A DNA stretch of 64,000 nt from an uncultured Maritimibacter sp. Lineage in GTDB: Bacteria; Pseudomonadota; Alphaproteobacteria; Rhodobacterales; Rhodobacteraceae. A program made the translations under genes and the position numbers. This document shows, piece by piece, positions 1 through 9,770 of the stretch. Numbering within the stretch: position 1 is the first letter of the stretch; each line of letters begins with the position of its first letter. Where the stretch lies: positions 1 through 64,000 of the forward strand of contig CAJXYS010000014.1 of assembly GCA_913063035.1 (NCBI GenBank), given 5' to 3'. The notes below the pieces were generated by a model. It was given only the letters and a program-made list of their open reading frames with translations, was not told the DNA's origin and made no database searches.

Positions 1-506
1 TGCCCCCATTTCAGGAACTGGTAGCGTTCCATGTTCCGCTCGTATTCGCGATCCACGTTCATCTGGAAGGCGCGCGGGTTGCCGAACTCGTCGATCATCA
101 CCGAGTGGTCGATCACCAGGTCGACCGGGTTCAGCGGGTTGATCTTGGTGGCGTCGCCGCCGAGGTTCACGATCCCGTCGCGCATCGCGGCCAGGTCCAC
201 CACGGCGGGCACGCCGGTGAAGTCCTGCATCAGCACGCGCGCCGGGCGGTAGGCGATCTCGCGCGGGTTGCGCCCGCCCTTCGCCACCCAGTCCGAGAAG
301 GCGCGGATGTCGTCGACATGGACGGTCTTGCCGTCCTCGAAGCGCAGCATGTTCTCCAGCACGACCTTGAGGCTGGCGGGCAGCTGGGCGAAATTGCCGA
401 GCCCGGCCTCTTCGGCGGCATGGATCGAGTAATAGGAAAAGCTCTTGCCACCCGCGGTCAGCGTCCTGCGAGTGTTCTTGGAGTCATGTCCGACGGTGAT
501 GGTCAT
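1..506 (-). CDS. acnA: Aconitate hydratase AcnA, N-terminal part (cut by window edge)
   Basis: Aconitase isomerises citrate to isocitrate in the TCA cycle, using a [4Fe-4S] cluster in the cytoplasm. Only about the first 168 residues are present; the reading frame runs off the left edge, so the cluster-binding cysteines are outside the window. The visible part carries family landmarks: the start MTITVGHDS, the stretch SYYSIHAAEEAG, the LPASLKVVLENMLR block, the segment VPAVVDLAAMRD and the DHSVMIDEFG block typical of AcnA/IRP-type aconitases. The ATG is at 504-506 with GGAGGCC just upstream. It is transcribed away from ccmA, as in many Rhodobacteraceae. Identity is confident; full length cannot be judged. 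Confidence 0.93.
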   Translation of the reverse strand, partial: MTITVGHDSKNTRRTLTAGGKSFSYYSIHAAEEAGLGNFAQLPASLKVVLENMLRFEDGKTVHVDDIRAFSDWVAKGGRNPREIAYRPARVLMQDFTGVPAVVDLAAMRDGIVNLGGDATKINPLNPVDLVIDHSVMIDEFGNPRAFQMNVDREYERNMERYQFLKWG

Positions 507-591
507 CCCGGGCCTCCTGGATGTGACTGGCTAGCGGCGGTTCCCTTGACGTCCTCTTGCCCGATGGCAGGCGGTCACGCAAGGAGTCGCC

Positions 592-619
592 ATTTATGTA
601 TACAATTGTGCACCGCCAA
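592..619 (-). promoter_or_regulatory. Possible sigma-70 promoter for acnA
   Basis: Read on the minus strand, TTGGCG (614-619) is followed after 16 bases by ATAAAT (592-597), about 85 bases upstream of the acnA start. The stretch around 597-610 is locally AT-rich in a GC-rich intergenic region. Both hexamers deviate from consensus, so this is only a weak prediction. Confidence 0.25.
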
Positions 620-734
620 TCCAGCCCCTTTTGCACCCGCGCGCCCCGGCGCGGCCGGCCGCCGGCTGCGGCAGCGCCCCGCAGGCCCGCGCTTCGCGCT
701 TTTCGGGGGCGCGCGGATCGGCTAGACCCGCCCC

Positions 735-1370
735 ATGGAGATGCGCGCAACAGACCTGGCCTGCCGCCGCGGCGACGTGACCGTGATCGAAGGGGTGAGT
801 TTCACCCTGCCGGCCGGGCGCTGCCTGATCCTGCGCGGCCCCAACGGGTCGGGCAAGACGACGCTCCTGCGCACGCTGGCCGGGCTGGTGCCGCCCGCGG
901 CCGGGCAGCTCGACGTGGCGCCCGACAGCGTGGTCTATGCCGGCCATGCCGACGGGCTGAAGGCCCAGCTGACCGTGGCCGAGAACCTGGCCTTCTGGGC
1001 CGCGGTCTACGGCACCGGATCGACCGCGCGCGCCATCGCGGCCTTCGCGCTGGACGGCCTGCGCGACCGCCCGGCGCAGTATCTCTCGGCCGGGCAGAAG
1101 CGCCGGCTCGGACTGGCGCGGCTCCTGGTGACCGACCGTGCGATATGGGCGCTGGACGAGCCCACGGTCTCGCTCGACGCGGCCACGGTCGCCAGCTTCG
1201 CGCAGGTCGTCGCGGATCACTGCGCGGCCGGCGGCAGCGCGGTCATCGCCACCCATATCGATCTCGGCATCGCGGATGCCGAGGTGCTGGACATCGGCGC
1301 CTTCCGCGCGGCGCCGGGGCGCGAGGGCTCGCCCTTCCTCGACGACAGCTTCGACGAGGCCCGCGCATGA
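735..1370 (+). CDS. ccmA: Heme exporter ATP-binding protein CcmA
   Basis: ATPase of the CcmABCD complex, which releases heme-loaded CcmE during cytochrome c maturation at the inner membrane. The 211-residue protein has the short ABC layout of CcmA. Walker A GPNGSGKT is at about residues 35-42, the signature LSAGQKRR at about 116-123 and Walker B IWALDEP with the D-loop SLD at about 136-147. It overlaps ccmB by 4 bases (ATGA). The cluster order ccmA-B-C-D-G matches helABCDX of Rhodobacter; ccmE, ccmF and ccmH are not in this window. Confidence 0.95.
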   Translation: MEMRATDLACRRGDVTVIEGVSFTLPAGRCLILRGPNGSGKTTLLRTLAGLVPPAAGQLDVAPDSVVYAGHADGLKAQLTVAENLAFWAAVYGTGSTARAIAAFALDGLRDRPAQYLSAGQKRRLGLARLLVTDRAIWALDEPTVSLDAATVASFAQVVADHCAAGGSAVIATHIDLGIADAEVLDIGAFRAAPGREGSPFLDDSFDEARA

Positions 1371-2023
1371 TCGCGCTGCTGCGCCGCGACCTCGCGCTCG
1401 CCTTCCGGTCGGGCGGCGGATTCGGGCTCTCGCTCGCCTTCTTCCTGATCGTGGTCACGCTGGTTCCCTTCGGCGTCGGGCCGGAAACCGGGACCCTGGC
1501 CGTGATCGCGCCCGGCATCCTCTGGGTGGGCGCGCTCCTGGCCTGCCTGCTCTCGCTCGACCGGATCTTCCAGCTCGACTACGAGGACGGCTCGCTCGAC
1601 CTGCTGGCCACCGCCCCGCTGCCGCTCGAGGGCATCGTCGCGGTGAAGGGCGTGGCGCACTGGCTCGTCACCGGGCTGCCGCTGACGCTCGCCGCGCCGG
1701 TGCTGGGGCTGTTGCTCAGCCTGCCGGGGCCGGCCTATGGCTGGCTGATGGTGAGCCTGCTCGCCGGGACGCCGGCGCTGTCGTTTCTCGGCACCTTCGG
1801 CGCGGCCCTGACCGTGGGGCTCAAGCGCGGCGGGCTGCTGCTCTCGCTGCTGGTGCTGCCGCTCTATATTCCGACGCTGATCTTCGGCGCCGAAACCGTG
1901 CGCCGCGCGGCCGAGGGGCTTTCGCCCGCGACCCCGGCGCTGCTGCTCACCGGTGTCAGCGCCGCGGTGCTGGCGCTGATCCCCTATGCCGCGGCGGCCG
2001 CCGTGCGCATCAACCTGAAGTGA
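1367..2023 (+). CDS. ccmB: Heme exporter membrane protein CcmB
   Basis: Integral membrane subunit of the CcmABCD complex. The 218-residue protein begins [16 protein letters not shown], the usual CcmB opening, and shows about six hydrophobic helices. The conserved [15 protein letters not shown] segment at about residues 63-77 marks the family. The ATG at 1367 overlaps the ccmA stop, implying translational coupling. The next gene, ccmC, follows after about 58 bases. Confidence 0.94.
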   Translation: MIALLRRDLALAFRSGGGFGLSLAFFLIVVTLVPFGVGPETGTLAVIAPGILWVGALLACLLSLDRIFQLDYEDGSLDLLATAPLPLEGIVAVKGVAHWLVTGLPLTLAAPVLGLLLSLPGPAYGWLMVSLLAGTPALSFLGTFGAALTVGLKRGGLLLSLLVLPLYIPTLIFGAETVRRAAEGLSPATPALLLTGVSAAVLALIPYAAAAAVRINLK

Positions 2024-2081
2024 TCCCCTGCGACCGCGCGGCGCTTTGCCGCCCGCGCCTGACCGGCTTAGAAAGGGAACC

Positions 2082-2810
2082 ATGTCGATCTGGGAATACG
2101 CAAACCCCGTCCGGTTCATCCAGACCACCGACCGCATCCTGCCCTGGGTGACGGGCGCGACGGTCGTGGCGCTGATCGTGGGGCTGTTCTGGGGCTTCTT
2201 CCTGACGCCCGACGATTACCGACAGGGCTCCACGGTGAAGATCATCTACCTGCACGTGCCCTCCGCGCTGATGGCGATCAACGCCTGGCTGATGATGCTG
2301 GTGACCTCGATCATCTGGATCGTGCGCCGCCACCACGTCTCGGCGCTGGCGGCCAAGGCCGCCGCGCCGGTGGGCGTGACGATGACGCTGATCGCGCTGC
2401 TGACCGGCGCGATCTGGGGCCAGCCGATGTGGGGCACCTGGTGGGCCTGGGACCCGCGGCTGACCTCCTTCCTGATCCTGTTCATCTTCTATCTCGGCTA
2501 CATGGCGCTCTGGTCGGCGATCGAGAACCCGGACACCGCCGCCGACCTGACCTCGGTGCTCTGCATCGTGGGCTCGGTCTTCGCCGTGCTCTCGCGCTAC
2601 GCGGTGAACTTCTGGAACCAGGGGCTGCACCAGGGCGCGACGCTCTCGCTCGACAAGGAAGAGAACATCGCGGACGTGTTCTACTACCCGCTTCTGTTCT
2701 GCATCGCGGGCTTCGTGCTCCTGTTCGTGGCGCTGGTGCTGCTCCGGACCCGCACCGAGATCCGCGCCCGCCGGATTTCCGCCCTGCTCGCCCGGGAGGC
2801 GCGCGCATGA
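2082..2810 (+). CDS. ccmC: Heme-handling protein CcmC
   Basis: CcmC presents heme to the periplasmic chaperone CcmE. The 242-residue protein has six predicted membrane helices and the tryptophan-rich WGTWWAWDPRLTS block at about residues 116-128 that binds heme in the CcmC/CcmF/CcsA family. Conserved histidines occur near the second helix (YLHVPSA) and in the NFWNQGLHQG region. The ATG at 2082, preceded by GAAAGGGAAC, is preferred over an upstream TTG at 2046 because it has a ribosome-binding site and gives the family length. It ends with an ATGA overlap into ccmD. Confidence 0.95.
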   Translation: MSIWEYANPVRFIQTTDRILPWVTGATVVALIVGLFWGFFLTPDDYRQGSTVKIIYLHVPSALMAINAWLMMLVTSIIWIVRRHHVSALAAKAAAPVGVTMTLIALLTGAIWGQPMWGTWWAWDPRLTSFLILFIFYLGYMALWSAIENPDTAADLTSVLCIVGSVFAVLSRYAVNFWNQGLHQGATLSLDKEENIADVFYYPLLFCIAGFVLLFVALVLLRTRTEIRARRISALLAREARA

Positions 2811-2965
2811 TGCCGGATCTCGGGAAATACGCGGTCGAGGTGCTCTCGGCCTATGCCGTCTCGATCCTTCTGATCGTCGGGATCGTGGCGCTGTCGCTGG
2901 CCCGCTCGGCCCGCATCCGCCGCCAGCTCCGCGAGATCGAGGAAAGGCGCCGCGCCGATGGCTGA
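2807..2965 (+). CDS. ccmD: Heme exporter small subunit CcmD
   Basis: A 52-residue protein with one membrane helix (about residues 11-32) followed by a basic, charged tail with RRQLREIEERRR. CcmD stabilises the heme-CcmE-CcmC complex and is always this small. It overlaps ccmC by 4 bases and ccmG by 8. The start is a tandem ATGATG, and either may be used. Identity rests on size, topology and strict position between ccmC and ccmG. Confidence 0.88.
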   Translation: MMPDLGKYAVEVLSAYAVSILLIVGIVALSLARSARIRRQLREIEERRRADG

Positions 2966-3509
2966 GAAATCCGGTCTTTCGCCGCTGCTCTTCCTGCCGC
3001 CGCTGCTGTTCGTCGGCCTGGCGGCGCTGTTCTTCCTCGGGCTCAACCGCGAGAACCCCGACGCGCTGCCGACCGCGCTCGCCGGCAAGCCGGCCCCGGC
3101 CGTGATGATCGAGCCGCTCGGCCAAGGCGCCCAACTCACCGACGCGATGATCCGCGCGCCCGGCGTCAAGCTGGTGAATTTCTGGGCCAGCTGGTGCGCG
3201 CCCTGCCGGGTGGAACATCCCAACCTCGAGGAACTCGCCGCCGGCGGCCTGACGATCTACGGGGTCAACTACAAGGACAAGCCGCGCCAGGCGCTGGGCT
3301 TCCTCGACGAGCTCGGCGATCCCTACGCCGCGCTCGGGGCCGATCCCGCGGGCCGCATGGCCATCGAATGGGGCGTCTACGGCGTGCCCGAGACCTTCGT
3401 CGTGGACGGCAACGGCCGCATCATCGCGCGGGTCGCGGGGCCGGTCACGGACCGCGCGCTCGAGACCACGCTGCGTCCCGCGATCGCCGAGGCCCGCGCG
3501 CCGGAGTGA
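2958..3509 (+). CDS. ccmG: Thiol:disulfide interchange protein CcmG/DsbE
   Basis: Membrane-anchored periplasmic thioredoxin that reduces the apocytochrome c CXXCH motif before heme attachment. The 183-residue protein has an N-terminal anchor at about residues 9-29 and a thioredoxin fold with the active site WCAPC (C80 and C83). The acidic and GVPE features specific to CcmG follow ([17 protein letters not shown]). It corresponds to HelX of Rhodobacter capsulatus. It would receive electrons from CcdA, encoded separately at about 43.7-44.5 kb. Confidence 0.94.
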   Translation: MAEKSGLSPLLFLPPLLFVGLAALFFLGLNRENPDALPTALAGKPAPAVMIEPLGQGAQLTDAMIRAPGVKLVNFWASWCAPCRVEHPNLEELAAGGLTIYGVNYKDKPRQALGFLDELGDPYAALGADPAGRMAIEWGVYGVPETFVVDGNGRIIARVAGPVTDRALETTLRPAIAEARAPE

Positions 3510-3567
3510 GGCGCTGGCCAAAACCCGCGCGCTGGTGTATCGCCGCCCCAAGCCAGAGGAGCGCCCC

Positions 3568-4611
3568 ATGACCACCACGCTGACCCTCCGCCGCCCGGAC
3601 GACTGGCACCTGCACCTGCGCGACGGCGCCATGCTCGAGGGCGTCCTGCCCGAGAGCGCGCGCCACTTCGCCCGCGCCATCATCATGCCGAACCTCGTGC
3701 CCCCCGTGGTCACCGCCAGGGATGCCGCCGCCTATCGCGACCGCATCCTGGCCGCCCTGCCCGCGGGGATGGATTTCACGCCGCTGATGACGCTCTACCT
3801 GACCGAAGAGACCGATCCCGCCGACGTCGCCGCCGCCCACGCCGCGGGCCTCGTGACGGCGGTGAAGCTCTACCCGGCGGGCGCGACCACCAATTCCGCC
3901 TCCGGGGTGCGCGATTTCGACAAGGTGCAGGGCGTGCTCGACAGGATGGCCGAGATCGGCCTGCCGCTCTGCGTCCATGGCGAGGTGACCGATGCCGAGA
4001 TCGACATCTTCGACCGCGAGGCCGTCTTCATCGACCGCGTGCTCGACCCGATCCGGCGGGCCACGCCGGGGCTGCGCGTGGTGATGGAACACATCACCAC
4101 CCGCGACGGCATCGATTACGTGCGCCAGGGCGGGCCCGATATCGGCGGCACCATCACCACCCATCACCTGGTCATAAACCGCAACCACATCCTGGTGGGC
4201 GGGATCAAGCCGCATTACTACTGCCTGCCGGTCGCCAAGCGCGAGGAACACCGCCTGGCGCTCAGGGCGGCCGCGACCTCGGGCGAGGCCAGCTTCTTCC
4301 TCGGCACCGACAGCGCCCCGCATCCCGACGACGCCAAGGAATCGGCCTGTGGCTGCGCGGGCTGCTTCACCGCCACCAACACGCTGTCGATCCTCGCCCG
4401 GGTCTTCGAGGAGGAGGGCGCCCTCGACCGGCTCGAGGCCTTCGCCAGCCTGAACGGCCCGGCCTTCTACCGCCTGCCCCCCAATGACGGGACGATCACG
4501 CTCGAAAAGGACGCCGCGCCGGTCGCCTACCCCGCCCGGATCGAGACCGGGGCCGGCCCGGTCACCGTCTTCGACCCGGGCATGCCGCTCCACTGGCGGG
4601 TGCGCCCCTGA
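3568..4611 (+). CDS. pyrC: Dihydroorotase PyrC
   Basis: Catalyses the reversible cyclisation of carbamoyl aspartate to dihydroorotate, step three of pyrimidine synthesis. The 347-residue protein is the class II (E. coli-like) enzyme. It starts with the zinc-binding HLHLRDG block (H14, H16), has the lysine expected to be carbamylated at about residue 100 (VKLYPAG), then HGEVTD, HHL and the [10 protein letters not shown] block with the catalytic aspartate. The ATG at 3568 has GGAG upstream; an in-frame GTG at 3535 lacks support. It is followed by pyrE, the pathway's fifth enzyme. Confidence 0.96.
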   Translation: MTTTLTLRRPDDWHLHLRDGAMLEGVLPESARHFARAIIMPNLVPPVVTARDAAAYRDRILAALPAGMDFTPLMTLYLTEETDPADVAAAHAAGLVTAVKLYPAGATTNSASGVRDFDKVQGVLDRMAEIGLPLCVHGEVTDAEIDIFDREAVFIDRVLDPIRRATPGLRVVMEHITTRDGIDYVRQGGPDIGGTITTHHLVINRNHILVGGIKPHYYCLPVAKREEHRLALRAAATSGEASFFLGTDSAPHPDDAKESACGCAGCFTATNTLSILARVFEEEGALDRLEAFASLNGPAFYRLPPNDGTITLEKDAAPVAYPARIETGAGPVTVFDPGMPLHWRVRP

Positions 4612-4616
4612 TCTTC

Positions 4617-4645
4617 ACCGTTCCGTAAATATCCCCGCCGGAGGC
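4617..4645 (+). repeat. Intergenic repeat copy 1, just after the pyrC stop
   Basis: Five bases after the pyrC stop lies CCGTTCCGTAAATATCCCCG followed by CCGGAGGC. A 19-base part (4627-4645) recurs exactly, inverted, at 22232-22250, and the left half recurs with two changes at 61601-61620. All three copies lie within about 10 bases of a stop codon. The function is unknown; it could be a transcript 3-prime-end element. Confidence 0.6.
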
Positions 4646-4692
4646 ACGATCCGCCGCGCAGCGGCATCCCCGGCCAGCCGAGAGAGACACCG

Positions 4693-5373
4693 ATGATCCC
4701 CTCCGCCTTTCCCGACAAGACCGAGATCGCCCGTCTGACCGCGCGGATGCTGCTGGAAATCGAGGCGGTGCATTTCAACGCCGAAACACCCTTCACCCTG
4801 GCCTCCGGCCTGCCCTCGCCCACCTATATCGACTGTCGCAAGCTGATCTCATTCCCGCGCATCCGCTCCGTGCTGATGGATTTCATGGCCGTGACCGTGA
4901 TGCGCGAGGCCGGCTTCGAGGCCTTCGACAACGTCGCCGGCGGCGAGACCGCCGGCATTCCCTTCGCCGCGCTTGTCGCCGAACGCCTCGGCCTGCCGAT
5001 GAGCTATGTGCGCAAGAAACCCAAGGGCTACGGGCGCAACGCCCGGATCGAGGGCGCCATGTCCGCGGGGTCGCGGGTGCTGCTGGTGGAGGATCTGACC
5101 ACCGACGGCGGCTCGAAACTGTCCTTCGTGGACGCGATCCGCGAAACCGGCGCCAGCTGCGGGCACACGGCGGTGATCTTCTATTACGGCATCTTCCCCG
5201 AGACAGAGCAGACGCTCGGCGATCACGGCGTGCAGCTCCATCATCTCTGCACCTGGTGGGACGTGCTGGCCGAGGCCCGCGCCGCTGGCGCCTTCGACGC
5301 CGGGACGCTGCGCGAGGTCGAGTCGTTCCTGCAGGCCCCCCGCGCCTGGCAGGAGGCCCGCCAGCGCGGCTGA
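4693..5373 (+). CDS. pyrE: Orotate phosphoribosyltransferase PyrE
   Basis: Transfers phosphoribose from PRPP to orotate to give OMP. The 226-residue protein contains the [14 protein letters not shown] substrate block, RKKPKGYG near the lysine-rich loop and the PRPP-binding motif [13 protein letters not shown] at about residues 130-142. The start ATG has GAGAGA upstream. It is on the same strand as pyrC, separated by 81 bases that include an intergenic repeat, so co-transcription is plausible but not certain. Confidence 0.95.
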   Translation: MIPSAFPDKTEIARLTARMLLEIEAVHFNAETPFTLASGLPSPTYIDCRKLISFPRIRSVLMDFMAVTVMREAGFEAFDNVAGGETAGIPFAALVAERLGLPMSYVRKKPKGYGRNARIEGAMSAGSRVLLVEDLTTDGGSKLSFVDAIRETGASCGHTAVIFYYGIFPETEQTLGDHGVQLHHLCTWWDVLAEARAAGAFDAGTLREVESFLQAPRAWQEARQRG

Positions 5374-5575
5374 GCTTTCCCGGCGCAGAAATATTTCGTT
5401 TCCAGGATTGGCCTTGTGCGCCCGGTCCGCCACAGCATGTTGACCGGCGCCCTGCCCGTGCCGCAAGATGTGCGGATCGAGCGGTTGCCCACAGGCAATC
5501 CACAAAAACATACAGTTTGCCAAGCACGCCGGGGTCGCACTATCCAAGCGCGCAAGGGACAAGGGCAGGCAGGCG

Positions 5576-7078
5576 ATGAACGAGATTTCCGCGATCAGGC
5601 AGGGCCCCGCGGGCGGCGAGGAAGACGGCACGCTGCCCCACAACACCGAGGCCGAACAGCAGCTGCTGGGCGCGATCCTGACCAATAACGACGTCTTCGA
5701 CCGCGTCGCGGCCATCATCAATGCCGGTCATTTCTACGACCCGGTCCACGCCCGCATCTACGAGGTCGCCGCCGCGCGCATCCAGAAGAACGCGCTGGCC
5801 TCGCCGGTCACGCTCAAGGCCTTCCTCGAGGACGACCCGGGCTTGGCGGAACTCGGCGGCGCGGCCTACCTCGTGCGCCTGGCCGGCGCCGCGATCTCGG
5901 CCTTCGCCGCGCGGGACTACGCGCAGATGATCTACGACCTCGCGATCCGGCGCGAGCTGATCGCGCTCGGGCGCGACATCGCCGCCCAGGCGGGCCAGGT
6001 CGATGTCGACAGCGATCCGAAATCGCAGATCGTCGAGGCCGAGCAGAAGCTCTACAAGCTCGGCGAAGAGGGCAAGTCCGAGTCGGGCTTCCAGTCCTTC
6101 CTCAAGGCGGTGACGGATGCGGTGAACGTCGCCAACGCCGCCTATCAGCGCGACGGCGGGCTGGCCGGGGTTTCGACCGGGCTGATCGATCTCGACAAGA
6201 AGCTCGGCGGGCTTCACAAGTCCGACCTCCTGATCCTCGCCGGGCGCCCCTCGATGGGCAAGACTTCGCTGGCCACCAACGTGGCCTTCAACATCGCCAA
6301 GGCCTACCGCAAGGGCAAGACGCCCGACGGCTCCGAAGGGGCGGTCGAGGGCGGGGTGGTGGGCTTCTTCAGCCTCGAGATGTCGGCCGAGCAGCTCGCC
6401 GCGCGGATCCTGTCGGAAGCCTCCGAGGTGCCCAGCGAACAGATCCGCCGCGGCGACATGACCGAGGCCGAGTTCCGCCGCTTCGTCGAGGCCGCCAAGC
6501 AGCTGGAGGCCTGCCCGCTCTATATCGACGATACCCCGGCGCTGCCGATCAGCCAGCTCGCGGCCCGCGCGCGGCGGCTCAAGCGCACGCACGGGCTCGA
6601 CGCGCTCTTCGTGGACTACCTGCAGCTGGTCCGCCCCGCCTCGGCCAAGGACAGCCGGGTGAACGAGGTCTCCGAGATCACCCAGGGTCTCAAGGCCATC
6701 GCCAAGGAACTCGACATCCCCGTGGTCGCGCTCAGCCAGCTGTCGCGCCAGGTCGAGTCGCGCGACGACAAGCGCCCGCAGCTCTCGGACCTGCGCGAGT
6801 CGGGCTCGATCGAGCAGGATGCCGACGTGGTGATGTTCGTCTTCCGCGAGGAATACTACAAGGAACGCGAGAAACCGGGCGACCACGATCTCGACGCCAT
6901 GGCGCAGTGGCAGGACGAGATGGAAAAGGTGCACGGCAAGGCCGAGGTCGTCATCGGCAAGCAGCGCCACGGCCCCATCGGCACGGTCGAGCTGGCCTTC
7001 GAGGGCCGCTTCACCCGCTTCGGCAACCTGGTGAAACCGTGGCAGCAGGGCGGCGGCGACGGCGGCGATTTCGCCTGA
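5576..7078 (+). CDS. dnaB: Replicative DNA helicase DnaB
   Basis: Hexameric helicase that unwinds DNA at the fork. The 500-residue protein has an N-terminal primase-binding domain (begins about residue 20 with LPHNTEAEQQLLGAIL) and a RecA-like ATPase with Walker A GRPSMGKTSLA at about 223-233. Walker B LFVDYLQL, the DnaB box VPVVALSQLSRQVE and the LRESGSIEQDAD block follow. There is no intein. The ATG at 5576, after GGGCAGGCAGGCG, is preferred over an upstream in-frame start because the domain begins just after it. The 202 bases upstream contain a small inverted repeat, TTGCC-CACA-GGCAA (5485-5498), but no convincing promoter. Confidence 0.96.
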   Translation: MNEISAIRQGPAGGEEDGTLPHNTEAEQQLLGAILTNNDVFDRVAAIINAGHFYDPVHARIYEVAAARIQKNALASPVTLKAFLEDDPGLAELGGAAYLVRLAGAAISAFAARDYAQMIYDLAIRRELIALGRDIAAQAGQVDVDSDPKSQIVEAEQKLYKLGEEGKSESGFQSFLKAVTDAVNVANAAYQRDGGLAGVSTGLIDLDKKLGGLHKSDLLILAGRPSMGKTSLATNVAFNIAKAYRKGKTPDGSEGAVEGGVVGFFSLEMSAEQLAARILSEASEVPSEQIRRGDMTEAEFRRFVEAAKQLEACPLYIDDTPALPISQLAARARRLKRTHGLDALFVDYLQLVRPASAKDSRVNEVSEITQGLKAIAKELDIPVVALSQLSRQVESRDDKRPQLSDLRESGSIEQDADVVMFVFREEYYKEREKPGDHDLDAMAQWQDEMEKVHGKAEVVIGKQRHGPIGTVELAFEGRFTRFGNLVKPWQQGGGDGGDFA

Positions 7079-7159
7079 CCGCGGCCTGCGGCGGGTTGCG
7101 GGCTTGTCAGCCCGGCCCTGCCCCGCTATGGCCGCCCGGAACAGCCGCCGGAGCATTCC

Positions 7160-8224
7160 ATGACCCGACCCACGCTTACCGTCGATCTCGATGCGCTCGT
7201 GGCCAACTGGCGCGGGCTGGACGCCGCATCGGGACCGGGCGTCGAGACGGCCGCGGTGGTCAAGGCCGACGCCTACGGGCTCGGCGCCGACCGCGTCGCG
7301 CCGGTTCTCGCGGCCGAAGGGGTGCGGCGTTTCTTCGTGGCGCTGGCCGAGGAAGGCGCGGCGCTGCGCCGCATTCTCGGGCCGGGGCCGGAGATCTTCG
7401 TCTTTTCCGGCCACATGGCCGGCGATGCCGAGTTGATCGCGGGCGCCCGGCTTGTCCCGCTGCTCAATGACGCGGCACAGGTCAACCGCCATTTCGAGGC
7501 GCTGGCCGATCACCCCTTCGGCCTGCAGCTCGACAGCGGCATGAACCGGCTCGGCATGGAACCGGCGGAATTTGCCGCGCTTCGCGACAGGCTGCTTGCC
7601 GCGGGGCCGCGGCTGGTGATCAGCCACCTCGCCTGTTCGGACGACCCGTCCGACCCGATGAATGCCAGGCAGCTGAAATCTTTCAAGGAGATGGCGGGCG
7701 ATCTTGATGTGCCTCGCTCGCTCGCCGCGACCGGCGGCACGCTGCTCGGACCCGACTACCAGTTCGAGATCTGCCGCCCCGGCATCGGGCTTTACGGCGG
7801 GCAGCCCTTCGCGCGGGCGCAGCCCGTCGTGCATCTCGATATTCCCGTCATCCAGACCCGCGAGGTCGCGGCGGGCGAAGCCGTGGGCTACGGCGCGACC
7901 TGGATCGCCAACCGCCCGACACGGATCGCGACGCTGGCCGCGGGCTATGCCGACGGCATCATCCGGCAGATGGGCAATGTCGCGCAGCTCTATGCCGGCG
8001 CCACGCCCTGCCCGCTGGCCGGCCGCGTCTCCATGGATCTGCTGACGGTCGATGTCGGGCATCTCGACACCGTGCCCGACACGCTGGAACTTTTCGGCAT
8101 CCACCAGTCGGTCGACGACGTCGCCGCGGCCGCGGGCACGATCGGCTACGAGATCCTGACCAGCCTTGGCGACCGCTACGCCCGGCAGTACAGTGGCGGC
8201 GAAACCGACCGGGCCGCCTCATGA
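7160..8224 (+). CDS. alr: Alanine racemase Alr
   Basis: PLP enzyme converting L- to D-alanine for peptidoglycan. The 354-residue protein shows the PLP lysine in [10 protein letters not shown] (K35), the substrate block [11 protein letters not shown] and the second catalytic tyrosine in AVGYGATW (about Y244). [10 protein letters not shown] near residue 293 also fits the family. The stop overlaps the start of mlaE by 4 bases, coupling a cell-wall gene to a lipid-transport pair. The start ATG is preceded by CCGGAG. Confidence 0.94.
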   Translation: MTRPTLTVDLDALVANWRGLDAASGPGVETAAVVKADAYGLGADRVAPVLAAEGVRRFFVALAEEGAALRRILGPGPEIFVFSGHMAGDAELIAGARLVPLLNDAAQVNRHFEALADHPFGLQLDSGMNRLGMEPAEFAALRDRLLAAGPRLVISHLACSDDPSDPMNARQLKSFKEMAGDLDVPRSLAATGGTLLGPDYQFEICRPGIGLYGGQPFARAQPVVHLDIPVIQTREVAAGEAVGYGATWIANRPTRIATLAAGYADGIIRQMGNVAQLYAGATPCPLAGRVSMDLLTVDVGHLDTVPDTLELFGIHQSVDDVAAAAGTIGYEILTSLGDRYARQYSGGETDRAAS

Positions 8225-9015
8225 CCGCAACGCGCATCCTGACCTTCATCCCCCATGCCGTGGGCCATTCGACGCTGGGGCTGATGCGGCTCGTCGGGCG
8301 GGTGACGCTATTCACCTTCTCGGCGCTGAGCCATCTTCTGCGTCCGCCATTCTACTTCAGGGAATTTTCGCATGCGCTTCTTTTCATTGGGTATTTCAGC
8401 CTTCCTGTCGTCGGCCTGACGGCGCTTTTCACCGGCGCGGCCCTGGCGCTGCAGATCTATTCGGGCGGCGCGCGCTTCAACGCGGAGACCGTCGTGCCGT
8501 CGATCGTCGCCATCGGCATGGTGCGCGAGCTGGGCCCCGTCATCGGCGGGCTTATGGTGGCCGGCCGCGTGGCGGCCTCGATCGCCGCCGAGATCGGCAC
8601 GATGAAGGTGACCGAGCAAATCGACGCGCTGGTGACGCTGTCCACCAACCCGATGAAATACCTGACCGTGCCGCGGATCCTCGCCGCGACCATCGCCATG
8701 CCGATCCTGGCCGGGATCGGCGATATCCTCGGCATCATGGGCGGCTATCTCGTCGGCATCACGCGGCTGGGCTTCAACTCCGCCGCCTATCTCGAGAACA
8801 CGCGCGACTTTCTCGAGGCCGCCGACGTGATCTCGGGACTCTGGAAGGCGGCGGCCTTCGGCTTCATCGTGGCGCTGATGGGCTGCTATCACGGCATGAA
8901 TTCGGGCCGCGGCGCGCAGGGCGTGGGCCGCGCCACCACGAACGCCGTGGTCTCGGCCTCGATCCTGATCCTGGCGGCCAACTACGTGCTGACGGAGGTG
9001 TTCTTCTCGGCATGA
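8221..9015 (+). CDS. mlaE: MlaE-type ABC transporter permease
   Basis: Permease of an MCE/Mla-type phospholipid transporter between inner and outer membrane. The 264-residue protein contains the family hallmarks [51 protein letters not shown] and GGYLVG, with about five membrane helices. It overlaps alr and mlaF by 4 bases each. The MCE-domain partner (MlaD) is not in the neighbourhood, so it must be encoded elsewhere. Confidence 0.92.
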   Translation: MTATRILTFIPHAVGHSTLGLMRLVGRVTLFTFSALSHLLRPPFYFREFSHALLFIGYFSLPVVGLTALFTGAALALQIYSGGARFNAETVVPSIVAIGMVRELGPVIGGLMVAGRVAASIAAEIGTMKVTEQIDALVTLSTNPMKYLTVPRILAATIAMPILAGIGDILGIMGGYLVGITRLGFNSAAYLENTRDFLEAADVISGLWKAAAFGFIVALMGCYHGMNSGRGAQGVGRATTNAVVSASILILAANYVLTEVFFSA

Positions 9016-9770
9016 CACGCGCGATGATCGAACTCGAGGGCGTCGAGAAAGCCTTTGGAGCCAACGCGGTACTTCGCGGCGTGAACCTGTCCGTCGGCCG
9101 CGGCGAAAGCATGGTGATCATCGGCGGCTCGGGCACCGGGAAATCCGTCCTGATCAAGTGCATCCTCGGCCTCGTGAAGCCCGACGCCGGCACGATCCGG
9201 GTCGACGGCGCCGACGCCACCAAGGGCGACCGCGACGCCTTCCTCGCGCGCTTCGGGATGCTGTTCCAGGGGGGCGCGCTCTTCGATTCGATGACCGTGT
9301 GGCAGAACGTGGCCTTCCGGCTGCTGCGCGGCGCCCAGAAGCGGCCCAAGGACGAAGCGCGCGAAATCGCCATCGAGAAGCTGCGCCGCGTCGGGCTGAA
9401 ATCCGCCGTGGCCGATCTCTACCCCGCCGAGCTGTCGGGCGGCATGCAGAAGCGCGTCGGCCTGGCCCGCGCCATCGCCGCCGATCCCGAGATCATCTTC
9501 TTCGACGAACCGACCACCGGGCTCGATCCGATCATGTCGGGCGTCATCAACGAGCTGATCCGCGAAATCGTCGGCGAAATGGGCGCGACGGCGATGACCA
9601 TCACCCATGACATGAGCTCGGTCCGGGCCATCGCGGACCATGTCGCGATGCTGCATGACGGCGTGATCCAGTGGACCGGCCCGGTCGAGGAAATGGACGC
9701 CAGCGGCGATCCTTACCTCGAGCAGTTCATCCAGGGCCGCGCCGAGGGGCCGATCGAGGCGGTGCGGTGA
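9012..9770 (+). CDS. mlaF: MlaF-type ABC transporter ATP-binding protein
   Basis: ATPase partner of the MlaE permease. The 252-residue protein has Walker A GGSGTGKS (residues 38-45), the MLFQGGALFDSMTVWQNVAF Q-loop block typical of MlaF and the signature LSGGMQKR at about 142-149. Walker B IIFFDEPTTGLDP and the H-loop ITHDMSS follow. Start choice is the ATGA overlap with mlaE at 9012; an ATG at 9024 is possible. It ends in a GTGA overlap with the next gene. Confidence 0.93.
   Translation: MTRAMIELEGVEKAFGANAVLRGVNLSVGRGESMVIIGGSGTGKSVLIKCILGLVKPDAGTIRVDGADATKGDRDAFLARFGMLFQGGALFDSMTVWQNVAFRLLRGAQKRPKDEAREIAIEKLRRVGLKSAVADLYPAELSGGMQKRVGLARAIAADPEIIFFDEPTTGLDPIMSGVINELIREIVGEMGATAMTITHDMSSVRAIADHVAMLHDGVIQWTGPVEEMDASGDPYLEQFIQGRAEGPIEAVR

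Noticed and set aside
557..1366. Long open frame running through ccmA into ccmB
   Set aside because: It is only the ccmB frame open by chance; the real ccmB starts at 1367 by ATGA overlap and family length.
5485..5515. DnaA-box-like CAATCCACA before dnaB as a possible replication origin
   Set aside because: Only one imperfect match (7 of 9) and no cluster of boxes, AT-rich unwinding region or origin genes nearby.
5540..8104. 854-codon open frame on the minus strand opposite dnaB and alr
   Set aside because: High-GC shadow frame with low-complexity R/G/E/H-rich composition and no domain; dnaB and alr on the plus strand are certain.
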